Below the pieces are notes generated by a model. It was not told the DNA's origin, made no database searches, and was given only the letters and a program-made list of their open reading frames with translations. The position numbers were made by a program, and so were the translations under genes. Shown here one piece after another: positions 8,329-17,116 of a DNA stretch of 64,000 bases (the first letter of the stretch is position 1; each line of letters starts with the position of its first letter). Source of the DNA: Rhizobiaceae bacterium (GTDB lineage Bacteria; Pseudomonadota; Alphaproteobacteria; Rhizobiales; Rhizobiaceae); the NCBI GenBank assembly GCA_017644005.1, contig JAEPMJ010000001.1, positions 744,001 through 808,000 of the forward strand. The letters are read 5' to 3'.

Positions 8329-9177
8329 ATGCCTGAACCAGCGATCGAACAATCGGTACGACGCTCGATCAGTTCGCGATCATCTCAGTATCCGGAGAGC
8401 GCCACGAACGGACGTAATGGCGACCGCGACTTCGTTAACGCGCTGGCGCGCGGCCTTGAGGTCATTCGGGCATTCAGCCGCCTCAAGCCACGTATGACAC
8501 TGTCCGAGGTAGCCACCGCAACGGATTTGAGCCGCGCAACAGCGCGGCGCTTGTTGTTGACGCTTGAGCGGGAAGGCTACGTGCAGGCTGACGGCAAGCT
8601 GTTTTCGCTGCGACCGAAAGTGCTGGAGCTTGGCCTGTCGGCTCTGTCGTCGCTGGATATCTGGGAAATAGCGCAGCCGATCATGAACAATCTGTCGGAG
8701 CGAATACAAGAGTCTGTCTTCGCCGCCGTCATGGACGGGTATGAAGTGGTCTACGTAGCGCGCGCTGCGTCCTTCAACCGAATGATATCTATCGGCATAC
8801 ATATCGGGAGCCGCGCGCCGGTGCATTGCGTGTCGACAGGCCGGGTGCTGCTGGCTGCACTCCCGGATACCGAACTGGAGAAATATTTCGACACCGCCGA
8901 TCTCGCGCCCGTCACCCCATATACACAAACCTCAAAGATGAAGCTGCGCGACGCGATCGAGCAAACGCGCAGGCAAGGCTGGTCGCTGGTCGATCAGGAA
9001 CTGGAGGTTGGCCTTCGGTCGCTTTCCGTTCCCATCCGCAACCGCTTCGGTACCACCATCGCCGCGCTCAACGTATGCTGCCCAACGCCGCGCTGGACGC
9101 TGGAGGACATGCGTTCGAGGCTCCTTGCCGATCTGATGGATGCCTCGCAGCAAATCACCAACGCGCTACAAGGCTGA
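8329..9177 (+). CDS. IclR-family transcriptional regulator
   Basis: 282 residues. The N-terminal winged helix-turn-helix lies around 36-88 (TLSEVATATDLSRATARR) and is followed by the C-terminal effector-binding domain. ATG at 8329 follows GGAGAA at 8314-8319; the frame is open back to 8206 but has no better site. It diverges from the ABC/decarboxylase operon and probably controls it through the palindrome at 8059. Its 3' end overlaps the convergent DadA-like gene by 12 bp. It is a close relative of the IclR protein at 25484-26308, so both may read the same type of site. Confidence 0.92.
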   Translation: MPEPAIEQSVRRSISSRSSQYPESATNGRNGDRDFVNALARGLEVIRAFSRLKPRMTLSEVATATDLSRATARRLLLTLEREGYVQADGKLFSLRPKVLELGLSALSSLDIWEIAQPIMNNLSERIQESVFAAVMDGYEVVYVARAASFNRMISIGIHIGSRAPVHCVSTGRVLLAALPDTELEKYFDTADLAPVTPYTQTSKMKLRDAIEQTRRQGWSLVDQELEVGLRSLSVPIRNRFGTTIAALNVCCPTPRWTLEDMRSRLLADLMDASQQITNALQG

Positions 9178-10344
9178 GGGCCGGGCGGCGTTGTCCTTGC
9201 GGAAGCGAGCAGGCGAGTAGGGTACCAGATCTTCGGCCGGGGTCCGCCCTAAGACACAATCAGCCACCAGACTGGCGCATAGCGGGCCGAGCGTGTAGCC
9301 GGCATCGCCGGGGATGGCCACAAACAGGCCGGGCACACCTTCAACCGGTCCGAGAATGCTCTTACCGTCTGTAGGCGTATTAACACCTGCCCACGTCCGA
9401 ATGATGTGGAGGTTTGATACGGTCGGCACGATGTGCTGCGCCAGAGTTGCGTTGCCGATAATGCTGGCAAGTTCGACGGTCGGGAAACCGCGCCCGTGGC
9501 CGAGATTTGCGGGCCATCCACCGCCGATCACGACATGCCCGCTTGCGAACTGTTTCAGCGTAATGGGTCGCTCCGCGTGTTGAACCAGATGCCCGATGAA
9601 CGGGGCGGCCCGTTCTGTGATATTCACGTGCAGCGGTTCCGCTTCAATCGCGAGTTTGTATCCGAAGGGTTCGAGAAGTGAGCGCGAGCCATATGCAGCG
9701 GCGATCACGACCTGACGTGCACCGAGCTTGCCGGAAGCCGTTTCGACGGCAATTTCAGAGCCATCCGGCACCAGCGCCGAAACCGCGACGGAATCGAAGA
9801 TCGCGGCACCGCGGGCAAGCGCCCAGCTGCGTATCGCGGCATTGGCCTGAAGCGGATTGAGCTTGCCTTCGTTGGCGCATAGTTCGGCTCCGACTATTGC
9901 GGGCCCTATATAGGGTGCGACCCTGTTCAGATCGTTGCGCTCCAGAATTTCGGAATCCAGTCCCAGGGCGCGTTCGCGCGCAGCCTTCTTGCGCAGAAAG
10001 TCTAGCTGATCATCGGTTTCGGCAACCATCAGACCACCGGTCATCTTCATGCCGAAGTCGGCACCGAGTTTGCGCTCGAGATCGTGCCAGAAATCAACCG
10101 CCTTCGGATAAAGGTGCAATCCGGACTCGAGCGCTGGCACCTGCTCCGGATACATGCGGAGAAAGCGGCTTTGCATCTGCACATGCAGGCTGCCCGCATT
10201 GGCGGTTGACCCGGCCGGTCCCCCGGCATCGAACAGCGCAACCTCGCGGCCGCCTTCGGCAAGGAAGCCGGCGAGCGCAAGCCCAACGACGCCACCGCCG
10301 ACGATGACGACCTCAGCCTTGTGTGGAAGGGGCTTCCCCGTCAT
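9166..10344 (-). CDS. DadA-like FAD-dependent oxidoreductase, opine-oxidase/D-hydroxyproline dehydrogenase beta type
   Basis: 392 residues. FAD-binding GGGVVG (16-21) in a DAO fold, with the conserved C-terminal GDAGYTLGP segment, places it with OoxB, HcnC, LhpB and D-amino acid dehydrogenases. Such enzymes oxidise secondary or D-amines and hand electrons to a partner flavoprotein. Here the partner is the next gene upstream, which it overlaps by 4 bp (ATGA). Its substrate may be an opine, D-amino acid or N-alkyl amino acid. No signal peptide is seen, so it acts in the cytoplasm. Confidence 0.9.
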   Translation of the reverse strand: MTGKPLPHKAEVVIVGGGVVGLALAGFLAEGGREVALFDAGGPAGSTANAGSLHVQMQSRFLRMYPEQVPALESGLHLYPKAVDFWHDLERKLGADFGMKMTGGLMVAETDDQLDFLRKKAARERALGLDSEILERNDLNRVAPYIGPAIVGAELCANEGKLNPLQANAAIRSWALARGAAIFDSVAVSALVPDGSEIAVETASGKLGARQVVIAAAYGSRSLLEPFGYKLAIEAEPLHVNITERAAPFIGHLVQHAERPITLKQFASGHVVIGGGWPANLGHGRGFPTVELASIIGNATLAQHIVPTVSNLHIIRTWAGVNTPTDGKSILGPVEGVPGLFVAIPGDAGYTLGPLCASLVADCVLGRTPAEDLVPYSPARFRKDNAARPSAL

Positions 10345-12083
10345 AGCTCGGCAGGGTCCAATGCAAGACTGCCGATCGGAACCGGCTTTACAGGGAACCG
10401 GGGAGCAAACCCGGAGTGGTCATCGACCTCGTGGCCGTTTTGTTCCAGCAACGCAGACAGTATTGTTCCGCAATAACGTCCCTGGCAGTGCCCCATGCCC
10501 AGCCGCGTACGCTGCTTTATCGAAGCGGCGGTGTGGTAGCCCTCTTCCAACGCGGACAGGATGTCGCCGCGCGAAACCTCCTCGCAGCGGCAGACAATTG
10601 TGTCGTCCGCTGCGGGCGCTGAATTCATCAAGGGCTGGTATACGGACCAGAGCGCCTTCTGAAACCGGCGATGCCTTCGCAAACTGGCGGATGCATTGCG
10701 AAGTGTTTCCCTTGCCGGTGAACCGAACCCCGCCCGCTGAGCCGCCGCCGCGCCAGCGAGCGTGCCCTCGGCAAGCGCCACGCGCGCGCCGTTGAGCCCT
10801 GTGCAGTCCCCGATTGCAAACAGCCCTGTAATCGACGTTTCGCATTCAGCAGTCCGCTCGACGACCGAATGGCCGGCACCGCTGTCGTATCTGCAACGCG
10901 CACCCATCGCCCGCAACAGCTCGTTCGAAGGGAGAAAGCCGTAGCCGAGGCAGACTATGTCGGCGGCAAGGGAGCGTTCATTCACGCCCGCAACATGGAC
11001 CTCCAGCCCGGCGGTGGTCTGTACGATTGCGCCGACTTGGCTGCCATAGAGCAGGGGTACGCCCGCGCGCCTGCAGTTGGCCAGATAGCGCAATCCTTGC
11101 ATGACGAGGCCCGGCGCACTGAGCACCATGCGCGCGGCATTCAGAAATGACCGGGGCGACGGCGCCGCCTCGACAATCGCGACGACCTCGGCGCCGCCCG
11201 CTAGGAGCTCCGATGCCAGCTGCAGATTGAGAGGGCCGTTTCCGGCGATCAATATCCGCTTGCCTGCAAGTCTACGGTCCGAGCGCCACATGGTCTGTGC
11301 GGCGCCTGTGGTCATCACACCTGGCAGAACCCATCCTGGAACAGGCCAGGGCTTCTCATATGCGCCGCCGGCATAGACCGCCGCGCGAGGGCGAACCACC
11401 ATCGTTCCACCGGCCCGATTGATGGCAAAGTCCAGAGGCTCAAAGCCGCCCCAGACCAGCGTATCGGACCAGATCTCGACACCTTCGTCCAGCGCGCGTT
11501 CTATGAGTCTGCGCCCCTCATCCTGCTGGCGATCGACAGGCGAGCCAGTGGAGGACTGCTTGAAATACTGACCGCCGGGCTTTGCACGCTCGTCGGCAAG
11601 CACGACCCTTGCACCGGCCCGGCGTGCGGACAGGGCGGCTGACAGGCCGGCCGGGCCGGCCCCGATGACGAATACATCGGGGTGATCCACCGTTAGCGTA
11701 TCCAACTGCCTGAAGGTCGAAGCGTTTGCAGGCTCGTGCGGCGGGCTGCCGCCGCCTGCCCGCCGAACGGCCATTCCCGGCTCGACCCGCGTCATGCAGG
11801 CGCGAACGTTCCGCCGCTCGCCAATGTCGACCAGGCAATCCCGGCACACCCCCATGCCACAGAAAACGCCGCGTTCACTGCCCCGAGCCGTTTTCCGCAT
11901 GACCAAATGCCCTGCTCCGGCGAGCGCCGATGCCAAACTCTCGCCGATTCGCGCACAGACCGACGTGCCTTCGAAGACGAGATTCGTTTGCGCGGCGTTC
12001 CCGCCCGCAGGAGTGGAACTTTCTGCAATCGTGGGCCCGGCAGCATCTGAAACTGGCCGGTCGTCGGCATTGTCGGACGGCAT
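10341..12083 (-). CDS. fused [2Fe-2S]/FAD/BFD-like dehydrogenase subunit (HcnA+HcnB / OoxA type)
   Basis: 580 residues in three parts. A small N-terminal [2Fe-2S] domain has Cys75, Cys80, Cys83 and Cys96. A pyridine-nucleotide-disulphide-type flavoprotein region starts with GAGPAG at 141-146. A C-terminal BFD-like domain has CRC (498, 500) and CQGRYC (533, 538). HCN synthase and D-hydroxyproline dehydrogenase use two polypeptides, HcnA/HcnB or LhpF/LhpE, for what is one chain here. It forms the electron-transfer half of the DadA-like enzyme. The frame is open to a start at 12137, but that start abuts the operator at 12119-12133, which would then lie inside the coding sequence. ATG at 12083 is therefore preferred, although its ribosome site is weak. 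Confidence 0.88.
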   Translation of the reverse strand: MPSDNADDRPVSDAAGPTIAESSTPAGGNAAQTNLVFEGTSVCARIGESLASALAGAGHLVMRKTARGSERGVFCGMGVCRDCLVDIGERRNVRACMTRVEPGMAVRRAGGGSPPHEPANASTFRQLDTLTVDHPDVFVIGAGPAGLSAALSARRAGARVVLADERAKPGGQYFKQSSTGSPVDRQQDEGRRLIERALDEGVEIWSDTLVWGGFEPLDFAINRAGGTMVVRPRAAVYAGGAYEKPWPVPGWVLPGVMTTGAAQTMWRSDRRLAGKRILIAGNGPLNLQLASELLAGGAEVVAIVEAAPSPRSFLNAARMVLSAPGLVMQGLRYLANCRRAGVPLLYGSQVGAIVQTTAGLEVHVAGVNERSLAADIVCLGYGFLPSNELLRAMGARCRYDSGAGHSVVERTAECETSITGLFAIGDCTGLNGARVALAEGTLAGAAAAQRAGFGSPARETLRNASASLRRHRRFQKALWSVYQPLMNSAPAADDTIVCRCEEVSRGDILSALEEGYHTAASIKQRTRLGMGHCQGRYCGTILSALLEQNGHEVDDHSGFAPRFPVKPVPIGSLALDPAEL

Positions 12084-12118
12084 GGATAGCGCACTCGCGA
12101 TTCGGAATCTTGCAATGC

Positions 12119-12153
12119 GTTCGCATAGCGAACACATTTTACACTATTCGAAC
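12119..12153. promoter_or_regulatory. tandem IclR-type operator upstream of the fused dehydrogenase gene
   Basis: A perfect palindrome GTTCGCATAGCGAAC (12119-12133) is followed by a second, degenerate copy (12139-12153, right half CGAAC intact) 20 bp away centre to centre. It matches the site at 8059 in sequence and arrangement. Confidence 0.7.
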
Positions 12154-12170
12154 ATCACGGTTTACGTCAA
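12141..12170 (-). promoter_or_regulatory. candidate promoter of the DadA/fused dehydrogenase operon
   Basis: On the minus strand, -35 TTGACG (12165-12170), an 18-base spacer and a poor -10 TAGTGT (12141-12146). The operator overlaps the -10 and the start region, which fits control by an IclR-family protein. Confidence 0.4.
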
Positions 12171-12230
12171 CGATTGTTGCCGCCTGCCGAGCAATCTCGA
12201 CAACGGTCTCTTTTCAATGAAGTGGCGAGG

Positions 12231-12944
12231 TCAGTCGGCTCCGTCCGTGCCGGCTCGGAGCGCCTGAAGCGCCTGTACGCCGAGTTCAAGATGCCGGTCG
12301 ATTTCGGCGTGCATTGCTGCAAGATCGTCGCCAAGCGCGGCGTCCAGGTAACGGCGCGTCTCCTCCAGGAAACTGTTGGAGCGAACAATCGACTGGGTCA
12401 TGACGAAATTCAGTTGCATCTTCTGCGACAGTTGCTGCCAAACATCGATGAGCACCGAATTGCCGGCATATTCATACGGAAAGCTGTGGAAATGCACCTC
12501 GGCTTCGATCGCCTCGATGCGCTTGCCCGCGGTCACGGCACGGCTCAGCACGTCGTGACGGGCCGTGAACTCCTTCTCGTAGTCCCTGTCCCGGCGGCTC
12601 CACAATTCGCTGAAGCAGTGCCGCTCAAGTGCTCCGCGCACCGAATACACCTCTTCCATGGTCGTTACGTCCGTCTCGACCACGTAGGTTCCGGCATAAG
12701 GGCGATTGACCACCAGTCGCTGGTCGACAAGCTCCCAGATTGCCTCACGAACGGACCCCCGGCTCACACCGAAGCGCGCGGCGAGTTCGGATTCCACGAT
12801 CTGCGCACCAGGCGCAAACTGCCCGGACAGAATCAACGACCGCAACGTTTCCGCTATCTGCGCACGTCGCGTGACCGGCACAACCTCATCGAATTCGGGA
12901 AGCACCGGCTTGGCCGGCATGCGAGGTTTGGAATTCTCGTTCAT
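12231..12944 (-). CDS. GntR-family regulator, FadR/FCD subgroup
   Basis: 237 residues. The N-terminal winged helix-turn-helix (about 25-90, recognition part GVSRGSVREAIWEL) is followed by an all-helical FCD ligand domain with HFHSFPYEYAGN and EIDRHLELG, where the metal-binding histidines usually sit. It is a paralogue of the GntR protein at 22016-22741; the two align without gaps over the DNA-binding part. It diverges from the aminotransferase gene, whose promoter carries a matching palindrome. It probably represses the catabolic genes in the absence of an organic acid ligand, which is inference. Confidence 0.92.
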   Translation of the reverse strand: MNENSKPRMPAKPVLPEFDEVVPVTRRAQIAETLRSLILSGQFAPGAQIVESELAARFGVSRGSVREAIWELVDQRLVVNRPYAGTYVVETDVTTMEEVYSVRGALERHCFSELWSRRDRDYEKEFTARHDVLSRAVTAGKRIEAIEAEVHFHSFPYEYAGNSVLIDVWQQLSQKMQLNFVMTQSIVRSNSFLEETRRYLDAALGDDLAAMHAEIDRHLELGVQALQALRAGTDGAD

Positions 12945-13160
12945 CGTTTGGTCCTTGGCCGCGACACGGAGGCGAACATGTCGTCTGATGCGCGGACTTG
13001 ATCCTACAGCCTAGTGTCGCCTGTCAATCTGACCGCAGCGCGCCATTCACACGCAGGCCCGCCACAGGGTGTATCGCCACCGCTGTTCGCAATCCGGCCA
13101 CAGAAGCCAGGATCGCCCGGTAAGGCTGGCCTGGCACAATCGATCAATGGGTACGAACGC

Positions 13161-13189
13161 TTGACCAATCGCCTCTATTGTCCGACAAT
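13161..13189 (+). promoter_or_regulatory. promoter with GntR operator for the aminotransferase operon
   Basis: -35 TTGACC (13161-13166), 17-base spacer, -10 GACAAT (13184-13189). A perfect palindrome ATTGTCCGACAAT (13177-13189) covers the -10, so binding would block transcription. It is the best copy of a palindrome repeated at five other promoters in the window. Confidence 0.65.
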
Positions 13190-13239
13190 CAACAATGATT
13201 GGCAGGCGCGCCGCGCCGCATTTTCATGAGGAATCCACG

Positions 13240-14658
13240 ATGACTGATGCAGCCGGCGCAAACTTCGCGCTCGCAGAACTCGACAAGCGCACCATGCTTC
13301 ACCCTGTGACTTCCATTGCGGCGCTCGAGGCAACCGGACCGCAGATTTACGGCAGGGCATCGGGTGTCCGCATTGCTGGACCGCTGGGAAATGACGTCAT
13401 CGACTTCGGAGCGGGTCTTTGGTGCGTGAACGTTGGCTATGGCCGCGAAGAGCTCGCCGACGCGGCCGCAGAAGCTATGCGCGAACTCAGCTATTATCAT
13501 CTGTTCGGTGGAGCCTCCAACGAGCCTGCAGTCCGCCTCGCGGACCAGCTCCTCACTCTTTTTCACGAGCGCGCAGGTGCCGGGCACCTGTCCAAAGTGT
13601 TCTTCGGCACCTCGGGTTCCGACGCGAATGACACCGCCTACAAACTCGTGCGGTACTACAACAATATTCGCGGCAAACCGCAGAAGAAGAAGTTCCTCGC
13701 GCGCGCAGGGGCCTATCATGGTCTCACCTACGCTGCCGGCGGGCTGACCGGCATCCCGGCTTACCACACCGCGTTCGATCTCCCGCAGGAGGGGGTCATT
13801 CATCTCGGTTGCCCTCATCATTTCCGGTTTGGTGAAAGCGGCGAGAGCGAAACCGCGTTCTGCGACCGTCTGATCGCGGAACTTGAGGAAACGATCGAGC
13901 GCGAAGGCGCCGACACGATTGCAGCTATGATCGCAGAGCCGGTGATGGGTACCGGCGGCGTTCTTATGCCGCCGGCTAACTACCTCAAACGGGTACAGGA
14001 AGTTCTCAAGGCAAACGACATCCTCTTCATCGCCGATGAGGTCATTACCGGCTTCGGCCGCCTCGGGTCTTGGTTCGGAACCGGCCATTTCGAGCTGACG
14101 CCGGATATCGTGACGTTGGCGAAGGGCGTGACGAGCGCCTATTTTCCGTTGTCGGCTACCGTGATTTCGGAGGATATCTTCCAGACACTGCGTTCTGCGT
14201 CGGGTGAATACGGCCCGGTAATGCACGGGTTCACCTATTCCGGGCATCCGGTCGGCTGCTCGGTAGCGCTGGCGAACCTTGCGCTGATGGAGCGTGAAGC
14301 GATCGTGGACAATGCGGCGGCGATGGGCAACCATCTGCTTGAAAAGCTGCGTTCTGTTGCAGGCGATCATCCGTTTGTGGGCGACATTCGCGGCGAGGGA
14401 TTGATGGCGGCGGTGGAATTCGTTGCGGACAAGAATGGCCGCCGGTTTTTTGCCAAGGAACAGGCCGCTCATCGCCTCGTGGCGAAATACTGTCTGGAGC
14501 AGGGTGTCGCCATGCGACCTCTTCCCTTTATCGAGGTCGTTTCCTTCTCGCCGCCGCTCTCAATCACAGCAGCGGAAATCGACGAAGGGGTGGACGCATT
14601 CGCGCGCGGGCTCGACCTGGCAACACCGGAACTCAAGGCCCTTGCGGCAGCAGTCTAA
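13240..14658 (+). CDS. class III PLP-dependent aminotransferase
   Basis: 472 residues of the omega-amino acid:pyruvate type. Asp266 in [11 protein letters not shown] binds the pyridine nitrogen and Lys295 in LAKG is the Schiff-base lysine. GTSGSDAND (123-131) is the cofactor phosphate region. It moves an amino group to pyruvate or 2-oxoglutarate and leaves an aldehyde or ketone. ATG at 13240 follows GAGGAA at 13228-13233. The aldehyde dehydrogenase gene 29 bp downstream is the expected next step: amine to semialdehyde to acid. The exact amine (beta-alanine, GABA, putrescine or a taurine-like compound) cannot be fixed. Confidence 0.92.
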   Translation: MTDAAGANFALAELDKRTMLHPVTSIAALEATGPQIYGRASGVRIAGPLGNDVIDFGAGLWCVNVGYGREELADAAAEAMRELSYYHLFGGASNEPAVRLADQLLTLFHERAGAGHLSKVFFGTSGSDANDTAYKLVRYYNNIRGKPQKKKFLARAGAYHGLTYAAGGLTGIPAYHTAFDLPQEGVIHLGCPHHFRFGESGESETAFCDRLIAELEETIEREGADTIAAMIAEPVMGTGGVLMPPANYLKRVQEVLKANDILFIADEVITGFGRLGSWFGTGHFELTPDIVTLAKGVTSAYFPLSATVISEDIFQTLRSASGEYGPVMHGFTYSGHPVGCSVALANLALMEREAIVDNAAAMGNHLLEKLRSVAGDHPFVGDIRGEGLMAAVEFVADKNGRRFFAKEQAAHRLVAKYCLEQGVAMRPLPFIEVVSFSPPLSITAAEIDEGVDAFARGLDLATPELKALAAAV

Positions 14659-14687
14659 ACACAAGCAATCGAAGGCAACTCTCCGTC

Positions 14688-16124
14688 ATGACGCACCATG
14701 TTTCTCTTCTGATCGACGGCAAGTGGACCGAGGGCTCAGCCGGCCAAACCCTTGATGTGGTCAATCCCGCCACGGAAGAGATCTGCGCCACGGTCGCCAA
14801 GGCCGAAACAGCAGATCTGGAGAACGCAGCGAGGGCAGCCGCCCGCAGTTTCCCGAACTGGAGCAATACTTCGCCGTATGACCGAAGCCGCATTATGCGG
14901 CGCGCGGCCGATCTGCTCCGCGATCGGCGAGATCACATTGCCCGCTTGCTGACCACCGAAAACGGCAAGCCAATTTCGCAGGCACGGGTCGAGGTCGATT
15001 CAGCGGCCGACATGCTCGACTGGTTCGCCGAGGAAGGCCGCCGTTCTTACGGTCGCGTGATCGCGGGTCGTACGCCCGGTGTCCATCAGTACAAGGTCAG
15101 CGAGCCTATTGGCCCCGTCGCCGCCTTCACGCCGTGGAACTTCCCGATCAGCCAGGTGGTCAAAAAACTGGCGGCCGCGCTGGCTGCCGGATGCACGCTC
15201 GTGATCAAGGCAGCCGAAGAAACACCCGCATCGGCGGCAGAACTCGTTCGCGCATGTATCGACGCCGGCATGCCGGACGGGGTGATCAACCTTGTGTTCG
15301 GCGTACCGTCGGAGATTTCGGAATATCTGATCCCGCACCCTTCGATCCGGAAGGTCTCGTTCACCGGGTCGACGGCAGTTGGCAAGCAACTCGCTTCGCT
15401 GGCCGGTCTGCACATGAAGCGGACGACAATGGAGCTCGGTGGTCACGCTCCGGCGATTGTCTTTTCGGACAGCGATATCGAGCAAGCCGCGAAGCACATT
15501 GCTGCAGCGAAATACCGAAATGCGGGTCAGGTCTGCATCGCACCGACAAGGCTTATGGTGCAGAAGCCGGCCTATGACGATTTCATGAGTTCGTTCCTGA
15601 AAGAAGTGGACGCGATCAAGGTCGGGAACGGTCTTGACGAGACCGTCACAATGGGCCCGCTCATCCACGAACGCCGCCTTCAAGCGGTCGAGGCACTTGT
15701 GCAGGACGCCACCCGCAAGGGCGGCGAAATCCGGGCCGGCGGCAAGCGCATGGGCAACGCCGGATATTTCCTGGAACCGACCGTTATTTCCGGCACGGCC
15801 GTCGACGCCGAGGCGATGAACACGGAAGTGTTCGGTCCTGTCGCTTTGATCGGAACATTTGCGGACGCTGACGAGGCAATTGTGGAGGCCAATCGCCTTC
15901 CATATGGTCTGGCCAGCTATGTGTACACGCGCTCGGCCGACACGATCTCAAGAATGTCCTCGGCGATCGAGTCTGGGATTGTTGCCTTTAACCACACCGC
16001 CGTCGCACTGCCCGAGACGCCCTTCGGAGGGATCAAGGATTCCGGTCACGGCTCGGAAGGCGGCGTGGAAGGGCTCGAGGCCTATCTCAATACGAAGTTC
16101 GTCACGCAACTTGCCTCAGCGTGA
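14688..16124 (+). CDS. NAD(P)-dependent aldehyde/semialdehyde dehydrogenase
   Basis: 478 residues. PWNFP (149-153, Asn151 in the oxyanion hole), FTGSTAVGK (225-233), general base Glu249 in MELGG, and nucleophile Cys283 in GQVC. The KAAEETP stretch (174-180) is like succinate-semialdehyde dehydrogenases of the GabD/KGSADH kind. It follows the aminotransferase gene on the same strand and should oxidise its semialdehyde product to the acid in the cytoplasm. No terminator was seen before the convergent BKACE gene. Confidence 0.93.
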   Translation: MTHHVSLLIDGKWTEGSAGQTLDVVNPATEEICATVAKAETADLENAARAAARSFPNWSNTSPYDRSRIMRRAADLLRDRRDHIARLLTTENGKPISQARVEVDSAADMLDWFAEEGRRSYGRVIAGRTPGVHQYKVSEPIGPVAAFTPWNFPISQVVKKLAAALAAGCTLVIKAAEETPASAAELVRACIDAGMPDGVINLVFGVPSEISEYLIPHPSIRKVSFTGSTAVGKQLASLAGLHMKRTTMELGGHAPAIVFSDSDIEQAAKHIAAAKYRNAGQVCIAPTRLMVQKPAYDDFMSSFLKEVDAIKVGNGLDETVTMGPLIHERRLQAVEALVQDATRKGGEIRAGGKRMGNAGYFLEPTVISGTAVDAEAMNTEVFGPVALIGTFADADEAIVEANRLPYGLASYVYTRSADTISRMSSAIESGIVAFNHTAVALPETPFGGIKDSGHGSEGGVEGLEAYLNTKFVTQLASA

Positions 16125-16147
16125 TCTTCCAATGCCGCTGTTGACGG

Positions 16148-17020
16148 TCATGCGATGCCCAAGATCTGACGTGCTTCTGCCGGAGTGGCGATCTGGCCAC
16201 CGAGTTCCTCGACGATTCGAACGGCTTTGGACACCATAGCGGCGTTGTCGGGAGCCAACTCGCCTCTCCGGATCATGACCGCGTCCTCAAGACCTACTCT
16301 CACATGCCCGCCCAGCAGATAGGATTGAGCCACAAAGGGAAACGACATCCGGCCGGTGCCGATGGCAGAGAACGTCGCGCCGGAAGGCAATAGAGACTGC
16401 GCATATACGAGTGCCTGGGTCGTTGCGTTGAACCCGTAGCGCACCCCGCAGATGATCTGGAAGAACGGGTCCGGTGGCAACACACCATCGGCGAGCAATT
16501 GCCTGGCCAGGTGAATGTCGCCCGAATCGAACACTTCCAGTTCAGGCTTGGTGCCGGCTTCGCGGATAGCGGTTGCCATCATCGAAACGAAGCGCGGCGG
16601 GTTGACGACCGCGGAGTTGCCCGACCACATCGTATTGAGGTCGAGGCTGCAGATTTCAGGCTTGAGTTCAACCACGTGCTCCACACGCCTAAGCGGATGG
16701 ACGAGCGTGGTGCCCGGCCCTCCAACGGACGGGTCATCGTCTCTTGGGACGAAGCGCTGCCCAGGCCCGGTCGTAAGGTTGATCAGTACACCGCATCCAG
16801 ACTGCCGGATCCGGTCAACTGTCTCGCGATAGTGATCGAGTTCCATGCTTGGGCGACCGTCCGGGTAGCGGACATGAATGTGAGCAATCGCTGCCCCGGC
16901 CCGTGCCGATGAAATGGCGGCCTCGGCGATTTCCGCAGGCGTGCAAGGCAAGCCAGGGTGCTGCTCCAGCGTCGTGTGGTTACCGGTGACCGCGACGGTC
17001 ACAATCGTTTTCGGTGTCAA
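16148..17020 (-). CDS. BKACE beta-keto acid cleavage enzyme (DUF849)
   Basis: 290 residues. The family condenses a beta-keto acid with acetyl-CoA to give acetoacetate and a new CoA ester, using Zn held by a HxH pair and a late Glu. Here these are His47 and His49 in HIHVR and the Glu of VGLEDAV. The start is TTG at 17020 behind a strong GGAGG. The upstream GTG of the longer frame would place the regulatory inverted repeat inside the gene. The gene diverges from the 3-hydroxyacid dehydrogenase gene, so the pair likely turns a 3-hydroxy acid into a keto acid and then splits it. Carnitine breakdown uses the same logic, but no carnitine-specific genes are present. Confidence 0.9.
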   Translation of the reverse strand: MTPKTIVTVAVTGNHTTLEQHPGLPCTPAEIAEAAISSARAGAAIAHIHVRYPDGRPSMELDHYRETVDRIRQSGCGVLINLTTGPGQRFVPRDDDPSVGGPGTTLVHPLRRVEHVVELKPEICSLDLNTMWSGNSAVVNPPRFVSMMATAIREAGTKPELEVFDSGDIHLARQLLADGVLPPDPFFQIICGVRYGFNATTQALVYAQSLLPSGATFSAIGTGRMSFPFVAQSYLLGGHVRVGLEDAVMIRRGELAPDNAAMVSKAVRIVEELGGQIATPAEARQILGIA

Positions 17021-17041
17021 TCGGGCCTCCAACGCTACCTT

Positions 17042-17091
17042 GTCGATTGTCTTACATTTGACTTTACAGACAATCGACCTTCTTGCAATAT
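17042..17091. promoter_or_regulatory. shared divergent promoter with 10-bp inverted repeat
   Basis: GTCGATTGTC (17042-17051) and GACAATCGAC (17069-17078) form a perfect inverted repeat with a 17-base spacer. Each arm carries a half of the GntR palindrome (degenerate sites 17046-17058 and 17062-17074). Rightward promoter: TTTACA (17063-17068), 17 bases, CAATAT (17086-17091). A leftward one may use TTGTCT (plus 17068-17073) and ACAATC (plus 17045-17050). One repressor could shut both genes. Confidence 0.6.
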
Positions 17092-17116
17092 TGCGATCCT
17101 GAGAATTGGAGTGCAC

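Noticed and set aside
13189..14472. 427-residue minus-strand open frame
   Set aside because: It is the complement of the class III aminotransferase gene with intact PLP motifs.
17021..17116. 5' extension of the BKACE gene to GTG at 17116
   Set aside because: The added 32 residues do not match the family and would bury the inverted repeat and promoters; TTG at 17020 has a GGAGG site.
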